DNA from: Tannerellaceae bacterium
Lineage (GTDB): Bacteria > Bacteroidota > Bacteroidia > Bacteroidales > Tannerellaceae
Direction: 5' to 3'
Assembly: GCA_031279915.1 (NCBI GenBank)
Contig: JAITHO010000166.1
Span: forward strand, 1 to 24,322
DNA length: 24,322 bases
The translations under genes and the position numbers were made by a program. The notes under the pieces are model-generated. The model had not been told where the DNA came from and searched no databases. It saw only the letters and a program-made list of their open reading frames with translations. Below are positions 1-7,438 of this stretch, piece by piece. How positions within the stretch are numbered: the first letter of the stretch is position 1; every line of letters begins with the position of its first letter.

Positions 1-51
1 GAGAAAAAAACACGTGTAAATAGCTCAGTGAAATCGCCGTCGAGAAAATAT

Positions 52-100
52 TCGCGCGATTATTGCTTAAGGGGGGAAAGTTGGGCCAATAATCGCGCGA
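52..100 (-). terminator. Strong hairpin downstream of fucI, possible operon terminator
   Basis: A perfect 14-bp inverted repeat: TCGCGCGATTATTG at 52-65 and its complement at 87-100, with a 21-nt loop. Read on the minus strand, the direction of the fuc operon, the stem is followed by ATATTTTC, a weak U-tract. It lies about 157 nt past the fucI stop. A terminator is the simplest reading. The inner TCGCGCGA is itself palindromic, so a protein-binding site is possible too. Confidence 0.4.
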
Positions 101-126
101 TGATGGGCTGTTTGAAGCGCCGTGAG

Positions 127-170
127 CGTTCCGAACCGGCATGGCGGCTGCTCTGGCTCAATTCGGAACG
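127..170. repeat. 9-bp inverted repeat between fucI and the left hairpin
   Basis: CGTTCCGAA at 127-135 is the exact reverse complement of TTCGGAACG at 162-170, with a 26-nt spacer. No U-tract follows on either side, so it is not an intrinsic terminator. The stretch 1-256 otherwise holds no gene I can support; open frames through it have no recognisable protein features. Confidence 0.35.
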
Positions 171-256
171 ATTCGCGTGCGCTTTTATGGGGAATTATCT
201 GCCGGATGGCTTCGAATGGATGCTGATCGCGACTGGATTTGGGGGTGGGAGCGAAT

Positions 257-2023
257 TTACCGGTAAAGAGGGCCGTAGGCGGCACAGGCGCGATAGTCGG
301 AGCCTTCGGGATCGGAGCCGTAGGCGCTCCAGGCGGAGGGTCGGAAGATGTCGGACGCGCTAAGATTGTGCATGCATACGGGGATGGATAGCATGGAGGC
401 GAGGGTTATGAGATCGGCTCCGATGTGTCCGTAGCTGATTGCGCCGTGATTGGCTCCCCAATAGTTCATCACGGAGTAGGCCGAGTCGAAGCGTCCGGCG
501 CCTGTGAGGCGAGGTACGAAGAAGGTTGATGGCCAGGTTTTATCCGTTCGCTTGTTGATGATGTCGAACACTTTGTCGGGGAAGGTTGCCGTCCAGCCTT
601 CGGCGAGCTGGAGCACGAGGCCGAGGCCTTTCACTACGTTGAGCCGGCTCATGGTGACGGGCATCCCTGGCAGGGTGAGGAAGTGCGAGGAGAATCCGCC
701 TCCGCGGAAGTATCCGAGTGATGCCGGATACCAGCTTGTTGCTTCGAGCATGGAGTCGACTTCGGCTGCGGAGATATTCCACCAGGGCTTGATGGCGGGC
801 TGGCCGTCGATGCTTTGCCGTCCGCTGCCGTCGAGCGCGCAGGCTCCGGAGTTAATGAGGTGGATGGCGCCTCCGTTGAGGATCCCGTCGGGCTGCCAAC
901 CGCTTACGCGCTTGATGGCGGCTGGGCTCCAGTAGGTTCGGACGTCGGCAAACATCTGCGCGGTGTTGGTGAGGAGCTTGCCGAAGAGCATGGCTAGTCC
1001 GTTGAGATGGTCGTTCTCGGTGGCTACGATGTAGGGCTGGCGGATGCCGTTCCAGTCGAAGGAGGAGTTGAGGATGGCTTCGCTGAAATCTCCGTTGGGG
1101 AGGAAATCCGTCCACTGCCTTTGCCCCTGGAAGCCGCCGGCTATGGCATTATGTCCGAGAGCCTCTTCCTCATATCCCAGATCATTTAGCGCCGGATTGC
1201 CCACCATGATGTCGCGCAGAATCAGGGTCATTTTCACGACGAACTCCCAGTCTTGATCTTTCTGGGCGCGCGAGCGGGGAGCGTCGTTGAAGTCGGTTCC
1301 CTCGCGGGAGGCGCAGCGGGCTAGCGTCCATTCGAGAGCGCGGCGATATTCATCCGCATCATATATGCCCTGCTCCATGCGCCTGATGATCTCTACGCTG
1401 TCAACGTATTCGGCGCGCATTCCGAGGTAATCTTGGAGAATATCGGGATTGACGATAGATCCGGCTATGCCCATTGATACTGATCCGGCGGCAAGGTATG
1501 ACTTGCCGCGCATAAGGGCGACGGCTAATCCTGCACGGGCAAAGCGAAGTAGCTTCTCGCTTACGTCGGCGGGGATGTCAGTCGATCCGGCATCTTGCAC
1601 GTCGTGGCCGTAGATTCCGAAGGCCGGCAGTCCTTTCTGCGAGTGAGCGGCCAGAGCGGCTGCTAAATAGACTGCTCCGGGGCGCTCCGTACCGTTGAAG
1701 CCCCAGATGGCTTTCGGGATAAGCGGATTCATGTCGATTGTTTCTGACCCGTAGCACCAGCAGGGAGTGACCGAGAGCGATAGGCCAACGCCGGAGGCTT
1801 CGAATTTCGCAGCGCACTGGGCTGCTTCCTGAACGCCGCCGATGCAGCTGTCGGCTATGACGCACTCCACGGGCGATCCGTCGGGATAGCGCAGGCTGTT
1901 GCGATAGAGTTCGGCCACACTTTGAGCTAATGCCATTGTCGTAGCTTCGAGGGATTCGCGTACGCCGCGACGCCGTCCGTCGATAACGGGCCGTATCCCT
2001 ATTGTTGGAAATTTCTGTTTCAT
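257..2023 (-). CDS. fucI: L-fucose isomerase
   Basis: Ketol isomerase that converts L-fucose to L-fuculose in the cytoplasm, the first step of fucose catabolism; the family also acts on D-arabinose. The 588 residues are close to the 591 of E. coli FucI. The manganese ligands of the family are in place: Glu336 in VATEND, Asp360 in FADVRTYW and His526 in [16 protein letters not shown]. The start [20 protein letters not shown] matches the family N-terminus. It is the last gene of the operon, 15 nt after the lipoprotein gene. No fuculokinase or fuculose-phosphate aldolase gene lies in the window, so those steps must be encoded elsewhere. Its coding strand has more C than G, unlike fucP at the head of the operon. 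Confidence 0.96.
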   Translation of the reverse strand: MKQKFPTIGIRPVIDGRRRGVRESLEATTMALAQSVAELYRNSLRYPDGSPVECVIADSCIGGVQEAAQCAAKFEASGVGLSLSVTPCWCYGSETIDMNPLIPKAIWGFNGTERPGAVYLAAALAAHSQKGLPAFGIYGHDVQDAGSTDIPADVSEKLLRFARAGLAVALMRGKSYLAAGSVSMGIAGSIVNPDILQDYLGMRAEYVDSVEIIRRMEQGIYDADEYRRALEWTLARCASREGTDFNDAPRSRAQKDQDWEFVVKMTLILRDIMVGNPALNDLGYEEEALGHNAIAGGFQGQRQWTDFLPNGDFSEAILNSSFDWNGIRQPYIVATENDHLNGLAMLFGKLLTNTAQMFADVRTYWSPAAIKRVSGWQPDGILNGGAIHLINSGACALDGSGRQSIDGQPAIKPWWNISAAEVDSMLEATSWYPASLGYFRGGGFSSHFLTLPGMPVTMSRLNVVKGLGLVLQLAEGWTATFPDKVFDIINKRTDKTWPSTFFVPRLTGAGRFDSAYSVMNYWGANHGAISYGHIGADLITLASMLSIPVCMHNLSASDIFRPSAWSAYGSDPEGSDYRACAAYGPLYR

Positions 2024-2038
2024 AACTGAGAGTTGTTT

Positions 2039-3280
2039 TTATGGGTTAAAGATTTCTTTTAGCTGAGTGATTGAGATGCCGAAGAGGCTTTGGCTTATCT
2101 CTGACAGAGCCGCGTCGCTTCCGCAGAAATGGTATACGCAATGGCGGTGCGAAAGCTGCTGGCCGGGCTTGAGCAGGGCGGCGGGCGAATCGCTCTCGAG
2201 TTCGAGGAATGGGCCCATAAGGCTTCCGTCGTCGAGCGGCCCGTCGTTGTATGCATTCAGCACGTCGCCCACCATCGGTTCCTTACTTACGCTCCACTCC
2301 TGGTTCAGGTATGCCGCATTTTTGTCCATATCGAAGGTGGCGACGACGAGATGGCCGGCATCGGGATCGTAGTTGGCGGCTATGCCTTTCGCGCGCCTGG
2401 GGCTCAATCCTATCTTACTGCGGTAGCGTCCGTCGGTCTTTAGGAACACAAGGCTGTCGCCCTCGGCGTAGCGATCGTGGGGTATAGGCCCAAAATAATC
2501 TGTCGTTGCTACGTTGCCCATCTCCTCCTCTGCTCCGCGGGCGAAGGGTACGATGGTGAGCGATCGGGGGCCTACTTTGAACATGTCGAGCATCCAGATG
2601 CAGATCGTTCCGGTTGCGGGCGTCCATTCAAAGTCGTTCAGGTTCGTGATGCTGTTATCGGTTAGGTAAGCAACTGTGCGAAGGGAGGGGCTGGGGGTGA
2701 TGCCAAGCGCGCGGCGGATTCCCTCGGCGTCGAGCAGGGCCACGCTGCGGTCGAGGCGAAGGCTGAATCGGGCGCCGAGATAATTGACAACCTCCATCGT
2801 CTTTGTCAGATCAACGGAGGAGGCTGCGCTGCGAACTATGCTCCAGGGCTCTGAGTCGATAGGCGCCGGCGTGAACCAATTGTCGTACACCTGCTCCACT
2901 CCTGGCTCGAAGAATATCGAGAACCTACCGCCTTCGGGTCCAATCCATAGCCGATTCTCGCCGCCATAGGCCAGAATGTGAGGATTAGGCTCGGCCAAAG
3001 GATCGAACACACGGTGGTTGATGTATCCCAAACTGGGGCCGCTCATTCCCTCAGCCGTTGACGTAAAAACTTTGCCCTGGTATTTGGCCGATACAACAAG
3101 CTGCTCGCGTCCGTCGGCACGGCTCAGAACTATGGGCGTATCGGTTTGCATCAGAAATTGCAGGTCGAACCCAAAGGCGCCCGCTTCGTATTCGTTCATA
3201 TTGCTCTTAGTGTTTTGACGGCAGCCCGTACTTAGGAGAGCCGCCATTGTTATATATATAATAATGTATAGGAATTTCAT
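2039..3280 (-). CDS. Lipoprotein of unknown function in the fucose operon (DUF6786-like)
   Basis: A 413-residue predicted lipoprotein. The frame stays open further upstream, but the ATG at 3280 is preferred: it gives a hydrophobic signal peptide ending in a relaxed lipobox (LSTGC, Cys20) and lies 2 nt past the fucP stop. The mature part has no membrane segments. Motifs such as GGENRLWIGPEGG and EWTPATGTICIWML resemble the Bacteroidota lipoproteins I recall as DUF6786; that assignment is from memory. The GGxRLW...PE pattern recalls galactose-mutarotase-like beta-sandwich proteins, so a periplasmic sugar-binding or mutarotase-like role is possible but is inference. Tight placement between the fucose permease and isomerase genes points to a role with fucose or fucosylated glycans. 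No catalytic residues can be named. Confidence 0.75.
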   Translation of the reverse strand: MKFLYIIIYITMAALLSTGCRQNTKSNMNEYEAGAFGFDLQFLMQTDTPIVLSRADGREQLVVSAKYQGKVFTSTAEGMSGPSLGYINHRVFDPLAEPNPHILAYGGENRLWIGPEGGRFSIFFEPGVEQVYDNWFTPAPIDSEPWSIVRSAASSVDLTKTMEVVNYLGARFSLRLDRSVALLDAEGIRRALGITPSPSLRTVAYLTDNSITNLNDFEWTPATGTICIWMLDMFKVGPRSLTIVPFARGAEEEMGNVATTDYFGPIPHDRYAEGDSLVFLKTDGRYRSKIGLSPRRAKGIAANYDPDAGHLVVATFDMDKNAAYLNQEWSVSKEPMVGDVLNAYNDGPLDDGSLMGPFLELESDSPAALLKPGQQLSHRHCVYHFCGSDAALSEISQSLFGISITQLKEIFNP

Positions 3281-3282
3281 CA

Positions 3283-4485
3283 CTACATCTTGTATCCTTT
3301 CGCCCCAAAAAAGGCTATGTATAGAAAACAAAGCAGCGGAACTACGAAGCCAACCGCCATACTCTGCTCGCCAATATATCCCATTAGCATCGGAGCAAAC
3401 GCCCCACCGGCCACGCCCATCACGATAAACGACGACGCCTTCTTTGTATGCGCTCCCATCCTTGCCAAACCAAGCGCGAAGATCGTTGGGAACATAATCG
3501 ACATGAAAAAGAACGACAGATACAAGGCATAGAGCGAAACCTGCCCAAGCTGCATGATAACTATCGCCATCAGCGCTGCGCACATTGTCGCATAAAATAG
3601 CAAAAGCTTGTGAGGCGCGAACTTAGCCATGATAAAACTTCCGGATAAGCGGCCAATCATAAACAAGCCCATACCCCCGAAAGCCAGCAAACGCGAGGCC
3701 AAAATCTTGTTAATCGAGGCATCGAGCTCCATCACATAGTTGATAAAAAAGCTAAAAATGCCCGTTTGAGCTGCGCAATAGAGGAACTGTGCGATTACGG
3801 CCAGAACGAAATGCCGGTACTTCCATATCGGATGAGCCGCGACCCCCGCCTTATCATCATCCCCGCCCGCTTCCTTCATTTCGGGCAAACGGATGAAGGC
3901 AAAGAGGATGGCTATCAGCAATGTGGCCGACCCCAGTATCAAATAAGGCGTCGCAAGCGCGAGATCATTGCCCTCAGCAGCTCCAAGAATAAGCTGCCCC
4001 CCAATCAAAGGCCCGAGCACCCAGCCTAAACCATTGAAGGACTGGGAGAGATTGATGCGTCGAGCCGCACTCTCAGCCGGCCCCAACCTTGTTGAATAAG
4101 GATTCGCCGCCGTTTCGAGCATACACAACCCGCAGGCCACAACAAAAAGCGCAACGAGAAAAGGAGTTGCCGAACTGAACCAAGCCGCCGGCAAAAAAGC
4201 AAAGGCCCCCACCGCATAAAGCATCAGCCCCGAAATGATACCCTTTTTGTATCCAAATCGCCTCATAAACAAACCCGCAGGAATACTCATCAAGCCATAC
4301 GCGATATAGGTTGAAAATTGAACTAAGCCCGATTGCGCCTTGCTCATCGTAAAGGCTTCCTGAAAATGCTTATTGAGGACATCAAGAAGTCCGTGCGCAA
4401 GCCCCCACATCAGAAAAAGGCTCGTAATGAGGATGAAAGGAAACAAAAAACTCTTGCCGTCAGGCGCCGAAACTATTGACTTCAT
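3283..4485 (-). CDS. fucP: L-fucose:proton symporter (MFS)
   Basis: Inner-membrane sugar/proton symporter of the FucP branch of the major facilitator superfamily; 400 residues with about 12 hydrophobic segments. The family landmarks are present: Asp35 in the first membrane segment (HGLLDVLN) matches E. coli FucP Asp46, and Glu124 in LETAANP matches Glu135; both are needed for proton-coupled fucose transport. RRFGYKKG is the usual loop between segments 2 and 3. A cytoplasmic loop with GGDDDK marks the middle. It is the first gene of the operon, with a -7-type box about 40 nt upstream. Substrate is assigned from family and from fucI in the same operon; other FucP-like permeases carry other hexoses. 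Confidence 0.9.
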   Translation of the reverse strand: MKSIVSAPDGKSFLFPFILITSLFLMWGLAHGLLDVLNKHFQEAFTMSKAQSGLVQFSTYIAYGLMSIPAGLFMRRFGYKKGIISGLMLYAVGAFAFLPAAWFSSATPFLVALFVVACGLCMLETAANPYSTRLGPAESAARRINLSQSFNGLGWVLGPLIGGQLILGAAEGNDLALATPYLILGSATLLIAILFAFIRLPEMKEAGGDDDKAGVAAHPIWKYRHFVLAVIAQFLYCAAQTGIFSFFINYVMELDASINKILASRLLAFGGMGLFMIGRLSGSFIMAKFAPHKLLLFYATMCAALMAIVIMQLGQVSLYALYLSFFFMSIMFPTIFALGLARMGAHTKKASSFIVMGVAGGAFAPMLMGYIGEQSMAVGFVVPLLCFLYIAFFGAKGYKM

Positions 4486-4524
4486 TGTGCAATGGTATTA
4501 AAATAGGTTATCAATCTGTGGGCG

Positions 4525-4532
4525 CAAAGCTA
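4525..4532 (-). promoter_or_regulatory. Predicted -7 box for the fuc operon (TAGCTTTG)
   Basis: On the minus strand TAGCTTTG matches the Bacteroidota -7 consensus TAnnTTTG and lies 39 nt before the fucP ATG. No clear -33 TTTG is seen at the usual distance. Confidence 0.5.
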
Positions 4533-4609
4533 CGTATTTTTTCAGACTATAAAATAAAAAACATTCCCAAACTTATCCGCCTCCCGATGCACCCTTCAAC
4601 AATTCCACT

Positions 4610-4675
4610 CAACAAGCTTTGCGCAATTTTGCAACAAAGGCTTTACGTTTTTCCAACAAAGGCTTTGCATTTATC
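4610..4675. repeat. Tandem 22-bp repeat, three units (family A)
   Basis: Three consecutive 22-nt units at 4610, 4632 and 4654, each beginning CAACAA followed by a GCTTT core. Units 2 and 3 share CAACAAAGGCTTT exactly; unit 1 lacks one A and one G in the core but keeps the 22-nt length. They lie in the 458-nt divergent region between fucP and gdhA, which holds no gene. Confidence 0.7.
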
Positions 4676-4682
4676 TACCTAC

Positions 4683-4765
4683 TTATTTAGATTTATTTAG
4701 ATACTTAGGCGCATAAACTTCGATACTTAGGCAGATAAACTTCGATATTTACGTAGATTTCTCCA
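4683..4765. repeat. Tandem 10-bp duplication and 22-bp repeat (family B)
   Basis: TTATTTAGAT occurs twice in tandem at 4683-4702. From 4700, 22-nt units follow at 4700, 4722 and 4744. The first two begin GATACTTAGGC and end ATAAACTTC; the third is degenerate (GATATTTACG). The sequence at 4678-4699 may be a decayed unit since it keeps ACTTA at the same place. The unit sequence is unrelated to the repeat just upstream, but the period is the same. Confidence 0.65.
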
Positions 4766-4815
4766 AAGCGTAGCCCCGTATTTTGGGGCAAAATATGCAA
4801 ATTTGGGCGGAAAAA

Positions 4816-4842
4816 GCCTTAGGGGCAGATGCCTTAGGGGCA
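4816..4842. repeat. Direct repeat GCCTTAGGGGCA, two copies
   Basis: GCCTTAGGGGCA at 4816-4827 and 4831-4842, spaced 15 nt start to start. Just upstream, GCCCC at 4773-4777 pairs with GGGGC at 4785-4789. These lie upstream of the gdhA promoter box and may be operator material or simple slippage products. Confidence 0.5.
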
Positions 4843-4900
4843 AAAGTTTTGCAGAAAAGAAATTGTTATTAACAACGCGCTTAGGTTCGCAATAAAGCCA

Positions 4901-4908
4901 TACCTTTG
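4901..4908 (+). promoter_or_regulatory. Predicted -7 box for gdhA (TACCTTTG)
   Basis: TACCTTTG fits TAnnTTTG exactly and lies 35 nt before the gdhA ATG, giving a leader of about 30 nt. The -33 region is a poor match. Confidence 0.55.
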
Positions 4909-4943
4909 CAAACAAAACAACAAATTAGAAATATTTAAACGAT

Positions 4944-6281
4944 ATGATGAGAACAGACGCAATCCTCGCAGAGCTGCAAATGAAGCATCCCGGGGAAAAA
5001 GAATATCTGCAAGCGGTGAAAGAAGTTTTGGTATCGATTGAAGACGTTTACAACGAGCATCCGGAATTTCGCCGGGCCAGTATCATCGAACGCCTCGTTG
5101 AGCCCGAAAGAATTTTTATATTCCGCGTACCTTGGATGGACGACTATGGCGACATTCAGGTCAACCTAGGCTATCGCGTTCAGTTTAATAACGCAATCGG
5201 GCCCTACAAAGGGGGCATCCGCTTTCACCCCTCGGTGAATCTTTCGATACTAAAGTTCCTCGGATTTGAGCAAACCTTTAAAAATGCGCTTACAAGCTTG
5301 CCGATGGGCGGGGCAAAAGGGGGCTCAGATTTTGCGCCAAGAGGGAAAAGCGAAGCCGAAATCATGCGCTTCTGCCAAGCCTTCATACTCGAACTGTGGC
5401 GGAATATAGGGCCAGATACCGATGTGCCGGCGGGAGATATAGGCGTAGGCGGACGCGAAATTGGTTACATGTATGGTATGTATAAAAAGCTCGCGCGGGA
5501 AAATACAGGAACCTTCACGGGAAAAGGATTGGAATACGGAGGCTCAATTTTGCGACCCGAAGCAACAGGATTCGGCGCACTGTATTTCGTTCAGCAAATG
5601 CTCGGAGCCAAAGGAATCGACATCGAAGGAAAAACAATTGCGCTATCAGGATTCGGCAACGTTGCGTGGGGAGCCGCCACCAAAGCCGTAGAGCTCGGAG
5701 CCAAAGTGATAACCATTTCAGGCCCCGACGGCTACGTGTACGACCCCGACGGCATAGAGGGCGAGAAAATTGACTATCTGTTGGAACTTCGCAATACAGG
5801 CAATGACATCGTGGAGCCATACGTTGAGGAATTTCCTTCGGCAACCTTCTACGCCGAGCGCCGGCCCTGGGAGCAGCCCGCCGACATAGTCATCCCCTGC
5901 GCCACGCAAAACGAGCTAGACGAAGCCGACGCCGCAGGCATAATGTACAACAAAACGCTCTGCATAGCCGAAGCATCCAACATGGGATGCACTGCCGAAG
6001 CAGCCGAATTATTCGTCGAACATAAAGCCCTCTTCGCGCCAGGCAAGGCAGTCAATGCCGGAGGAGTAGCCACATCAGGCCTGGAAATGACGCAAAACGC
6101 CATGCACCTGTCGTGGAGCGCAGCCGAAGTCGATGCGCGATTGCATCAAATCATGAGCAACATCCATCAACAATGCGTTGAACACGGGCAAGAAGGCGAT
6201 TACATTAATTACGTCAAAGGAGCCAACATCGCCGGATTCATGAAGGTCGCAAGAGCGATGATGGCCCAAGGAATCGTTTAA
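4944..6281 (+). CDS. gdhA: NADP-type glutamate dehydrogenase
   Basis: Cytoplasmic enzyme that makes glutamate from 2-oxoglutarate and ammonium; an entry point for nitrogen. The 445 residues match hexameric bacterial GDH (E. coli 447). The substrate region reads IGPYKGGIRFHPSVN (85-99), the catalytic lysine is in MGGAKGGSDF (Lys125), and PAGDIGVGGREIGYM (162-176) follows. The Rossmann loop GFGNVAWG (236-243) binds the nucleotide. NADP preference is assigned from similarity to the small anabolic type, not from a residue test. Two ATG codons are adjacent at 4944 and 4947; the first is used here. It appears to be a single-gene unit, and greA is preceded by its own promoter-like boxes. Coding-strand composition shifts from G-rich at the 5' end to C-rich at the 3' end. 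Confidence 0.96.
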   Translation: MMRTDAILAELQMKHPGEKEYLQAVKEVLVSIEDVYNEHPEFRRASIIERLVEPERIFIFRVPWMDDYGDIQVNLGYRVQFNNAIGPYKGGIRFHPSVNLSILKFLGFEQTFKNALTSLPMGGAKGGSDFAPRGKSEAEIMRFCQAFILELWRNIGPDTDVPAGDIGVGGREIGYMYGMYKKLARENTGTFTGKGLEYGGSILRPEATGFGALYFVQQMLGAKGIDIEGKTIALSGFGNVAWGAATKAVELGAKVITISGPDGYVYDPDGIEGEKIDYLLELRNTGNDIVEPYVEEFPSATFYAERRPWEQPADIVIPCATQNELDEADAAGIMYNKTLCIAEASNMGCTAEAAELFVEHKALFAPGKAVNAGGVATSGLEMTQNAMHLSWSAAEVDARLHQIMSNIHQQCVEHGQEGDYINYVKGANIAGFMKVARAMMAQGIV

Positions 6282-6295
6282 AACAAATAAAAAAC

Positions 6296-6303
6296 TATCT
6301 TTG
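6296..6303 (+). promoter_or_regulatory. Predicted -7 box 1 upstream of greA (TATCTTTG)
   Basis: TATCTTTG within the larger sequence AAAAACTATCTTTGC, 15 nt past the gdhA stop. It fits the Bacteroidota -7 consensus. No convincing -33 element is visible. Confidence 0.45.
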
Positions 6304-6346
6304 CAGAGCAGAAAAACAAAGCAACAATATATTTAAAAGAAAAAAC

Positions 6347-6354
6347 TATCTTTG
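6347..6354 (+). promoter_or_regulatory. Predicted -7 box 2 upstream of greA (TATCTTTG)
   Basis: A second copy of AAAAACTATCTTTGC, 51 nt downstream of the first. A start from this box would fall near 6360, about 10 nt before the leader hairpin and 100 nt before the greA ATG. Confidence 0.5.
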
Positions 6355-6369
6355 CCCAAAGTAGAAAAA

Positions 6370-6408
6370 AAGAGTTCCGGACAGCCATTGACCGGGATTC
6401 TTTTTATT
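6370..6408 (+). terminator. Terminator-like hairpin in the greA leader
   Basis: AAGAGTTCCGG (6370-6380) pairs with CCGGGATTCTT (6392-6402) as an 11-bp stem with two G-U pairs; an 11-nt loop separates them. An A-run before and TTTTTATTT after extend the stem and supply a U-tract. It could end gdhA transcripts or act as an attenuator, since both greA promoter boxes lie upstream of it. Confidence 0.65.
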
Positions 6409-6457
6409 TAAAGAAAAGAGATAAATAAACAAATAAGTATATACAACAAATCGAACT

Positions 6458-6928
6458 ATGCCTGTGAATTACATGACCGAAGAAGGTTTTAATAAACTGC
6501 AAGCCGAGATACATTATCTTGAGACCATACGGCGGCCCGAGATCTCCGCACAGATCGCAGATGCGAGAGATAAGGGAGATTTGAGCGAGAACGCCGAATA
6601 CGACGCCGCTAAAGAAGCCCAAGGCATAATGGAAGCAAAGCTGGCCCAACTCAAGCACCAGCTCGCAAGCGCGCGGCTAATAAGCGAATCGCAAGTTTCA
6701 ACCGAGAACGTGCAGATTATGAACAAAGTGAAAATCCTCAACATGATTACGAAAGCAGTGATGACCTATACGTTAGTATCCGATTCGGAAGCAAACATCA
6801 AAGAAGGAAAAATATCCGTCAGCACTCCGATAGCGCAGGGACTGATGGGCAAGAAAGTGGGCGACAAAGTCGAAATAAAGGTTCCCTCGGGAACGATGAG
6901 TTTCGAAATCCTCGACATATCCCTGTAA
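6458..6928 (+). CDS. greA: Transcription elongation factor GreA
   Basis: Binds the secondary channel of RNA polymerase and triggers cleavage of backtracked transcripts, restarting stalled complexes. The 156 residues are standard for the family. The N-terminal coiled coil carries the tip motif ARDKGDLSENAEY, with the acidic residues Asp41 and Glu44 that position the catalytic metal. The C-terminal FKBP-like domain spans about 80-156 (VGDKVEIKVPSGTMSFEIL). The ATG at 6458 gives the full coiled coil. The HIT-family gene starts 5 nt after the stop, so the two are surely cotranscribed. Confidence 0.96.
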   Translation: MPVNYMTEEGFNKLQAEIHYLETIRRPEISAQIADARDKGDLSENAEYDAAKEAQGIMEAKLAQLKHQLASARLISESQVSTENVQIMNKVKILNMITKAVMTYTLVSDSEANIKEGKISVSTPIAQGLMGKKVGDKVEIKVPSGTMSFEILDISL

Positions 6929-6933
6929 AAACA

Positions 6934-7329
6934 ATGGCAACAATATTCACGAAAATCATTGCAGGCGAGATACCCTGCCACAAAATAAGCGAGAACGACG
7001 AGTTCTTTGCGTTTCTCGATATACGTCCGCTCGCAGCGGGGCATACGTTAGTAGTTCCGAAGCAAGAAATCGACTACTTGTTCGATATCGACAACGAAGC
7101 ATTGGGGCGGATGATGGCCTTTGCCAAGAAAATAGCCGCCGCGCAGCAAGCAGCCATTCCCTGCCTTCGCATAGGGCTGATGGTAATAGGGCTCGAAGTT
7201 CCGCATGCGCACATCCACCTCGTTCCGATGCAGCGCGAATCAGACATGAACCTGAGCCGCAAGCGACCGACCTTCTCGGCAGAGGAATTTGCCTCCATAG
7301 CCGCCAAGATCCGCGAAAATATAACATGA
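6934..7329 (+). CDS. HIT-family nucleotide hydrolase or transferase
   Basis: A 131-residue histidine-triad protein. The signature VPHAHIHLVPM carries His91, His93 and His95; the middle histidine is the family's nucleophile. The N-terminal part (IFTKIIAGEIPCHKI, GHTLVVPKQEID) is typical of Hint/HinT-like purine-nucleotide phosphoramidases, but a diadenosine polyphosphate hydrolase activity cannot be excluded from sequence alone. It follows greA by 5 nt and is closed by the terminator near 7400. Confidence 0.93.
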   Translation: MATIFTKIIAGEIPCHKISENDEFFAFLDIRPLAAGHTLVVPKQEIDYLFDIDNEALGRMMAFAKKIAAAQQAAIPCLRIGLMVIGLEVPHAHIHLVPMQRESDMNLSRKRPTFSAEEFASIAAKIRENIT

Positions 7330-7371
7330 GTTTTCATCCCATAATTGGGATTCATTAGTGGTTTTACTCAT
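7326..7371. repeat. Nested inverted repeats after the HIT gene
   Basis: ATCCCA-TAAT-TGGGAT forms a short stem near 7337-7352, nested within ATGAGT (7326-7331) and ACTCAT (7366-7371). The outer left arm overlaps the HIT stop codon. It lacks a U-tract, and the strong terminator follows 20 nt later. Confidence 0.35.
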
Positions 7372-7392
7372 AATTTGTTAGCCTTAATTTAG

Positions 7393-7424
7393 AAAGGCCC
7401 CTCTGAGATGGAGGGGCCTTTTTT
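7393..7424. terminator. Bidirectional terminator between converging units
   Basis: AAAGGCCCCTC (7393-7403) pairs with GAGGGGCCTTT (7411-7421) around a 7-nt loop, with a T-run on the plus side and an A-run on the other. It can end the greA-HIT transcript and, on the minus strand, the acyltransferase operon that stops at 7439. Confidence 0.9.
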
Positions 7425-7438
7425 GCAGGTATTCGCGA

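Noticed and set aside
28..363. 111-residue plus-strand frame opposite the end of fucI
   Set aside because: Arg-rich C-terminal part is the antisense of fucI; no family features and a GTG start without support.
3281..3583. N-terminal extension of the lipoprotein gene into fucP
   Set aside because: It would overlap fucP by 300 nt and bury the signal peptide that begins at the ATG at 3280.
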